Below are positions 5,451 through 10,073 of a stretch of DNA of 10,073 nt, in pieces. Source of the DNA: JBNJEM01 sp051745935 (GTDB lineage Bacteria; Planctomycetota; Planctomycetia; Pirellulales; Pirellulaceae); NCBI GenBank assembly GCA_051745935.1, contig JBNJEM010000263.1, positions 1 to 10,073 on the forward strand, read 5' to 3'. The notes under the pieces were generated by a model. The model searched no databases. It worked only from the letters and a program-made list of their open reading frames with translations, and was not told the DNA's origin. Both the position numbers and the translations under genes were made by a program. Each line of letters opens with the position of its first letter. Position 1 is the first letter of the stretch.

Positions 5451-6125
5451 TTACCCCGAGTGCTCCGCCGCCGTGGAGTTCGCGGGGGGCAATCCGCGCA
5501 AGGTCCGCGCCCGCTGGTGACACGCAATCATGCGTTGTCGCACCACGTCGATCAGTTCGGCGTCGGACATCCGTTTAATGTCTTCAGCGGGGATGGGGGG
5601 GCCGAAGACGGTGCACACCGTGGTGAGTCGCGGGAGTTTTTTGTCTCGCGGCCAAGCGTCATAAGCCCCATCGACGGCCACTGGCAGGATCGGGACTTTG
5701 CCCCGGCGCGCCAAGGCCACGAAACCGGGTTTGAGCTCGCGGATGCTGCCGTCCTCCGTGCGCGTGCCTTCGGGGAACAGCACCACCATTTCGCCCCGCT
5801 TGAGGCGTTTTAGCGTTTCCTTGATCCCTCCCAGGCTCATGCCGTCGCGGTCGATGGGTATGGCATCGAGATAGCCAATGATTCTCCCGAAGAGAACGTG
5901 GGTGAACAGCGTCTTGCGGGCGAGGAAATTTGCCGGTTCGGAAAAGCAGATTCCGATCAGCACGGGGTCAAAGTAACTCTGATGGTTCCCGCAGACCAGG
6001 GCCCCGCCCTCGGCGGGAAAGAACGCTTTACCCTGCCAACGAAACCGAAAAAACACCACGGCGATGAGCCAGAAGATGACTTTGATTGTTTGGTAACCGG
6101 CTCGTTTCCAAAGGGGTCGTTTCAT
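5451..6125 (-). CDS. plsC: 1-acyl-sn-glycerol-3-phosphate acyltransferase
   Basis: PlsC transfers an acyl chain to lysophosphatidic acid, making phosphatidic acid for membrane phospholipids, at the cytoplasmic membrane. The 224-residue product has one N-terminal hydrophobic segment (about residues 12-28). The four acyltransferase motifs appear in order: NHQSYFD (47-53, the NHx4D catalytic His and Asp), FGRIIGYLDAIPIDR (79-93), FPEGTR (117-122, phosphate binding) and VPILPVAV (144-151). The length is typical. The start ATG 6125 is chosen because the frame upstream (to 6311) overlaps cmk out of frame and has no similarity; the ribosome binding site there is weak. It lies 100 bases downstream of cmk, an order also known from Bacillus-type cmk-plsC loci. 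Confidence 0.92.
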   Translation of the reverse strand: MKRPLWKRAGYQTIKVIFWLIAVVFFRFRWQGKAFFPAEGGALVCGNHQSYFDPVLIGICFSEPANFLARKTLFTHVLFGRIIGYLDAIPIDRDGMSLGGIKETLKRLKRGEMVVLFPEGTRTEDGSIRELKPGFVALARRGKVPILPVAVDGAYDAWPRDKKLPRLTTVCTVFGPPIPAEDIKRMSDAELIDVVRQRMIACHQRARTLRGLPPANSTAAEHSG

Positions 6126-6147
6126 GGGACAATCCGATTGAGGCGAG

Positions 6148-6153
6148 ACTATA
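6148..6153 (-). promoter_or_regulatory. possible -10 box for plsC in the cmk-plsC spacer
   Basis: TATAGT on the minus strand (5 of 6 to TATAAT) about 23 bases before the plsC ATG. No good -35 box lies 16-18 bases upstream, so this is a weak candidate for an internal promoter. Confidence 0.25.
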
Positions 6154-6225
6154 CTTGAGAGCCCGCACCAGAATTCAGTCGCCCTCCGAGGAACGTCTGG
6201 GGGCGAGCAAGCTGGAGCGGTTTTG

Positions 6226-6882
6226 TCATGGCGTCTTAAACCGTTCGCGTACGTGGTGGAGCAGCCTGTCGACGACCTGCTCCAAACCAAATTGATCGGT
6301 ATCAACGACAACGGCGTCGCCGGCGGGGACGAGTCGCCCCACGGGGCGCGATTCGTCCTCTTGATCCCGGCGGTTCTGTTCGTCGAGGACTTGCTGGAGC
6401 GTCACGTGTTCGCCCTTGGACCATCGCTCCCGAGCTCGACGCTCGGCGCGCCGCCGAGGCGACGCGGTCAGGAAGAACTTGCAGTCGGCGTGAGGGAACG
6501 CGACGGTGCCTTGATCGCGACCTTCCGTAACGACGTCTTTTCCGTTTGCCAGTTGGCGCTGGAGTGAGACCAGTTGCCGCCGGGCTTGTTGGTTATCGGC
6601 CACGTGCCGCGTGCTCGTGGTCACCTCCGCGGAGCGGATCGCCCGCGTGACGTCTTCCTTTCCCAGCAGGACGCGATCATTGTCGAATGCCAGCGGCAGT
6701 TGACTCGCCAGTTGAGCGACGGCCGCGGTATTGGACCAATCAACGCCTTGGCGGATGACCGCCAGCGCGACGGCCCGGTACATGGCACCGGTGTCCAGAA
6801 ACCAAAAGCCGAGTTCTTGGGCCAGTCGCCGCGCCACGCTGCTCTTGCCCGCTCCGGCCGGCCCGTCAATGGTAATGATCAT
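6226..6882 (-). CDS. cmk: (d)CMP kinase (cytidylate kinase)
   Basis: Phosphorylates CMP and dCMP with ATP in the cytoplasm for nucleotide salvage and recycling from lipid synthesis. The 218-residue product has the Walker A loop GPAGAGKS (7-14), the DTGAMYRA motif (30-37) of the NMP-binding region, EGRDQGTVAFP (120-130) with the FLTAS strand following, the Arg-rich lid RRRAERRARERW (143-154), and the end motif RRDQEDESRPVGRLVPA...VVVDT (171-194). The usual GRDIGT reads GRDQGT here, a mild change. The length is normal for the family. ATG 6882 follows GGGAG at 10 bases distance. It starts 58 bases after the GH38-like gene and is probably cotranscribed with it and plsC. Confidence 0.95.
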   Translation of the reverse strand: MIITIDGPAGAGKSSVARRLAQELGFWFLDTGAMYRAVALAVIRQGVDWSNTAAVAQLASQLPLAFDNDRVLLGKEDVTRAIRSAEVTTSTRHVADNQQARRQLVSLQRQLANGKDVVTEGRDQGTVAFPHADCKFFLTASPRRRAERRARERWSKGEHVTLQQVLDEQNRRDQEDESRPVGRLVPAGDAVVVDTDQFGLEQVVDRLLHHVRERFKTP

Positions 6883-6940
6883 GGTGCGTTTGCTCCCTCG
6901 CGCGCCGCGGCGGTCGCGCGTTCCGGCTCATGGCATCGTG

Positions 6941-9763
6941 TTACCGCGTGGCTGGGGACTCCCAGCGGGCTGACATCTCAACCCACTCGTTGGCTCCGAT
7001 CCGCACGACGGCGGCGCCGTCTTCAACGCGGCAGGCGCCGGTGGTTTGGCCCTGAAAATCGGTTCGCTTGGCCGACTCGATGGCCCGGCAGGAGCGGATG
7101 CGGGCGTGAGCCGAACGGCCCGCTGTTTCCAGCAGGCGGACACGGAACCCTGTCACGGTATCATCTTCGACGATCGGAGCCCAGGCCGTGGCGATGAGAT
7201 TCCGACTGTTGACATGAAAGAGCCAACTGGAGGTGGGGCCCGCCGGCGGGGGCGCCGTGGCGGCGAGGGTGGGCAGCGGGACGAACTGGTCGATGGCGTC
7301 TTGCAGCGGATAGGCCAGGTTGACGCCGATGCCCAGCTGAAAGGAACGGGCGCGTTCGCCCTGGACCCGCAACAGCGTATCGAGCTGTCTCAAGTGCGTG
7401 CGGCGGTGGAAGGGGTGACCGCCGGTCAAGAGCGTGACGTGATGCCCATTGTCGTCGATATCGATGTAGTTGGGGGCTTCCAAACGTTTGGCTTCGGCCC
7501 GTTCCCGCAGTTGATTGACCGCGCGGTGGAGCAAAGCGGCTTCGTTGGCCCAGGCCCAGCGGCAGCAGTAATAGGAATTCCACGGGTCTTCGGTCAGCTC
7601 CGCCCGCGGATCGAGTTGGATGTCAAGTTCCAGCACCCGGCTGCCTCGCCGCGCGCGAGCGCGTTGTTCGTATTCAGAGAGCGTCTCGCCTTTCCGATTC
7701 ACCAGCCGCCCGGTGGTGGTGATTTCGCCTTGGACCGTGGAGGCGGCGGTCACGCGTACTTGATCCGCGACCATTGTCGAGTACGGATTCCCTCGTCGCC
7801 CCGTGGCCTGTTGCTGGCGGGAGTTCCGGACCGCCAGCTGTTGCGAGAGGCGGTTGCCCCGTTTTTCGTATTCATACAGGGACTCGATCCCGCCGGTCGA
7901 CGGGTTTATATACACGTCGAAGTATTCGTTGAACAGCCGGTGTTCCTCGGCCAGCACGGGCGGCGGCCGGCGCGGTGGCTTGGCGGGCTTGTCACCGCTG
8001 GTGATCCACGCGAAGCCCATGGGAGGGACGTCGACGATCACGCCTTCGTCTTCTGAATCCGCCGCGTAAACCGGCGGCGTGGCCGGGGGGGGGAGCGGCG
8101 ACAAGGTGGGGACACGCAGTGGAGTGCGGCGAACGTGGCTCGACGGATTCACCACCAGATAGCCGGTCTCTGGCGGCGCGGGCCGGCGCGGTATGAGCTC
8201 CGAGAGTCGCTCCACGGCCCCTTGGGTGGCCTGCTCAAGGCGTTCGTCAAACGCCTCGCCGGGGGGGTGGTCCGCGTGGGCATCAATCTCCTGGATCAGC
8301 GCGCTGGACCGGTCGGCGGGACGGCTGTTAATGGCGGCCATCATGGTCTCCACGGCTTCGATGGCGGAGGCCCGGCTCCGCTGCCGCCAATAGCGAACGC
8401 AGCGCGAGATCGGATCGGATTGTTCTCGTGCCACCGCTTGCTGCAAATAGGGGGAACGATATTGGTCCGCCTTGAACTGTTCGGTCTGGCCTGGGTAGTC
8501 GGTGTCCGAAAAATACTCATCGACCGTGACGAATTTTCCAGCCATGTCGGCGTAGCGGGCCGCGCGCCGCAAATCGTGGTACCAGGGAGACACGCGGCCT
8601 GGCCAATGCGCGAAACAAATCGTGGCCACCTGGTCCATGTCCATGGTTTCGCCCAACTTGCTGGCTAACGACAAAAACACGCCTGGCCGGGACGCATCCG
8701 CGGGCAGCTGGCCAATGGCGTCGATCGCCTGCTGATCCGGGCCTTCCCAACGAATCTTGAGCTGCGATCCCTCCGGGTAACGGCCCTCGGCCAACGTCGC
8801 GTGCAGGGCCCCGGTAAACCCCAGTCGCTGGAGTAGTTGGGGGTAGAGCCCCGACAACCCGTAGCGGCGGCGGCCATAGACCGTCGGACGCGTCTCGAGC
8901 AACTCGTCAAACGTGGCTAGTCCGGCGCGCAGCCGCTGCAACGCCGTTTCACAACCGTGCAAGGGGGTTCGCGCTTCAATCGGATCGCCGCCGAGGAGGC
9001 CGACGGAGCCGGATTGGAGGCCGCGTTTGAGGGCGGCGAACGAATCGGGAGCGTCGTGGGCCATTTGCCGGAGCAACTCGGCGGTTAGCAGCAGATTGAC
9101 CGGAACATCTTGCCCCAGGAGCTCACGCAATTCGTCGCCCAGCGTGGTTGGCGCCACCAGCGTGATGTCCAGCACGTAGGCGTCGACGGCATAGTAGTGA
9201 TCTCGTTCCTGGGCCAGGAGGTCGAAGCAGGCCGTCAGTTCGTCGCGGGCGGCTTCCACTTGGCCTTCCGCGGCGGCCCGCGCCCCGGCCACCGCCTGAC
9301 CGTGGAGCTGCTGTTCATCCAGGTTCGTGGAATAACGCATTTGGCGCATGAGCAATTCAATCTGCAAATAGCAATACCCGAGCGCGAGAAAGTCGGCGCT
9401 CAGCTCGCCATCGATCCGGGCCGCCAATTCGCTGACCGGGGCCAGGCCCCGACCCAGAATTTCGTCCCGGGGCAGGTTGCCTTGGATGATCCGGGCGCCT
9501 TGCTCGCTCGCTCGCTCCACGAATCCTTCGGGGACCTCGCTTTCGCTGACGCCGGGAATCACGATCAGTAAATCGCTCAAATCGCTCGGCGGGCTCTCGG
9601 CTGGGTGCCAGGCAGGGGCGGAGCCGGTGGCCGCCAGGAGCGCGGGATGCCAAAGCGCGGTCCAGGCCGCCAGAAGCCCATCGGCCGCTTCCCCTTGGTA
9701 GTGCATGGGAAAGTCTTCGAGGCTATGGCACGGAAGCAAAATACAAGTTTCTCGATAGGTCAT
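6941..9763 (-). CDS. GH38-like (alpha-mannosidase superfamily) protein, probable loss of catalytic Asp
   Basis: A soluble-looking 940-residue protein with no clear signal peptide. The N-terminal half resembles the GH38 catalytic barrel plus helical region: TYRETCILLPCHSLEDFP at the start, YGLSGLYPQLLQRLGFTGAL (301-320) and CFAHWPGRVSPWYHDLRR (383-400). The second half has the GH38 C-terminal beta-sandwich signature: LVVNPSS (536-542) and FNEYFDVYINPSTGGIESLY (611-630). In true GH38 enzymes the first motif has an HxD zinc site and the central one reads (Q/A)IDPFGHS, where Asp is the nucleophile; here they read CHSLEDF and RRRYGLS, with Arg where Asp should be. It may be an inactive sugar-binding relative or use another mechanism. 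A Pro-rich linker (about 556-606) joins the halves. The start ATG 9763 fits the conserved MTYRETC beginning better than the 33-codon longer frame; neither has a clear ribosome binding site. Confidence 0.75.
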   Translation of the reverse strand: MTYRETCILLPCHSLEDFPMHYQGEAADGLLAAWTALWHPALLAATGSAPAWHPAESPPSDLSDLLIVIPGVSESEVPEGFVERASEQGARIIQGNLPRDEILGRGLAPVSELAARIDGELSADFLALGYCYLQIELLMRQMRYSTNLDEQQLHGQAVAGARAAAEGQVEAARDELTACFDLLAQERDHYYAVDAYVLDITLVAPTTLGDELRELLGQDVPVNLLLTAELLRQMAHDAPDSFAALKRGLQSGSVGLLGGDPIEARTPLHGCETALQRLRAGLATFDELLETRPTVYGRRRYGLSGLYPQLLQRLGFTGALHATLAEGRYPEGSQLKIRWEGPDQQAIDAIGQLPADASRPGVFLSLASKLGETMDMDQVATICFAHWPGRVSPWYHDLRRAARYADMAGKFVTVDEYFSDTDYPGQTEQFKADQYRSPYLQQAVAREQSDPISRCVRYWRQRSRASAIEAVETMMAAINSRPADRSSALIQEIDAHADHPPGEAFDERLEQATQGAVERLSELIPRRPAPPETGYLVVNPSSHVRRTPLRVPTLSPLPPPATPPVYAADSEDEGVIVDVPPMGFAWITSGDKPAKPPRRPPPVLAEEHRLFNEYFDVYINPSTGGIESLYEYEKRGNRLSQQLAVRNSRQQQATGRRGNPYSTMVADQVRVTAASTVQGEITTTGRLVNRKGETLSEYEQRARARRGSRVLELDIQLDPRAELTEDPWNSYYCCRWAWANEAALLHRAVNQLRERAEAKRLEAPNYIDIDDNGHHVTLLTGGHPFHRRTHLRQLDTLLRVQGERARSFQLGIGVNLAYPLQDAIDQFVPLPTLAATAPPPAGPTSSWLFHVNSRNLIATAWAPIVEDDTVTGFRVRLLETAGRSAHARIRSCRAIESAKRTDFQGQTTGACRVEDGAAVVRIGANEWVEMSARWESPATR

Positions 9764-10073
9764 ATGCGGTACACTATTGGAGAGATCAATGAAGTCAAGA
9801 TCGCATGGATTCCGGGGCGGCGGTGCTTGGACGGCACGCTTCCCCCACGAACTTCCCACCATATCGACCGGGCGGGCCGATGTCGAGCAAGGTAACGGTC
9901 GATTCGATTATCCGGCGTCATGTAGCGACAAATCAAGCGAGCCGGGGCCAGGCTGGGCTGGTAAATAGTCGGGAAACTGGATGGGATAGCGAAAATGCGC
10001 AGTGCGAGCTTGTTGCGCAACTTGTTATTTCACTGGGTACGTCAAGAGCTTCAACACGATAGACACCTTCCGC
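9764..10073. other. gene-free right edge, upstream region of the GH38-like gene
   Basis: No open frame here shows similarity or a good start on either strand. It should contain the leader and promoter of the leftward GH38-cmk-plsC block, or the start of an intergenic region continuing beyond the window. Confidence 0.45.
9771..9798 (-). promoter_or_regulatory. possible promoter of the GH38-like gene giving a leaderless mRNA
   Basis: On the minus strand TTGACT (9798-9793, 5 of 6 to TTGACA), a 16-base spacer, then TAGTGT (9776-9771, 3 of 6 to TATAAT). Transcription from it would begin at or next to ATG 9763, which fits the absence of a ribosome binding site. The -10 match is poor. Confidence 0.25.

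Noticed and set aside
5451..6311. Longer 286-codon form of PlsC
   Set aside because: The extra 62 codons overlap cmk in another frame and do not resemble acyltransferases; ATG 6125 gives a normal-length PlsC.
6941..9763. Long plus-strand open frames opposite the GH38-like gene (for example 7046-8056)
   Set aside because: They are antisense shadows caused by high GC at third codon positions; the minus-strand frame has the conserved motifs.
6941..9862. Start of the GH38-like protein at 9862
   Set aside because: The first 33 residues are low in family character and without a ribosome binding site; the protein-like sequence begins at MTYRETC (9763).

Overview
The window looks like chromosomal DNA of a planctomycete, most likely of the Pirellulales type. 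The reasons are the overall protein character (a ~940-residue GH38-like protein beside cmk and plsC, small Cys-rich secreted proteins, a stand-alone degenerate receiver protein), the high GC content, and low gene density with dispersed repeats between genes. This assignment is from memory of family character, not from a search. Every gene I accept lies on the minus strand except one decayed transposase fragment, so transcription runs from right to left.

Right part (about 5450-9763): an ordered block of three intact genes reading leftward: a large GH38-like protein, cmk (CMP kinase, 58 bases later) and plsC (1-acylglycerol-3-phosphate acyltransferase, 100 bases later). This is housekeeping nucleotide and lipid metabolism plus a glycosidase-like protein that seems to lack its catalytic Asp. 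The 310 bases at the right edge hold no gene.

Middle (about 3240-5450): gene-poor and decayed. It holds one tRNA-Arg(ACG) gene, two copies of a 100-bp dispersed repeat (a third copy lies further left), a ~143-bp element with near-perfect ~24-bp terminal inverted repeats, and the 5' remnant of an IS1634-like transposase with an internal amber codon.

Left part (1-3190): a series of small minus-strand genes: a Cys-rich lipoprotein-like protein, csrA, a second Cys-rich secreted protein, a receiver-like protein without its phosphorylatable Asp, a lipoprotein with a CPMHP...CPVC heavy-metal-binding domain, and a broken cysteine synthase fragment. The Cys-rich and metal-binding proteins suggest an envelope metal (copper or similar) handling or sensing module, perhaps the leftover of a metal-efflux locus. 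No efflux pump is in the window, so this is inference.

The most unusual feature is the 100-bp repeat. All three copies are the same length without indels. One copy is fused into the 5' end of the metal-binding lipoprotein gene, between a strong ribosome binding site and start codon and the hydrophobic part of the signal peptide.
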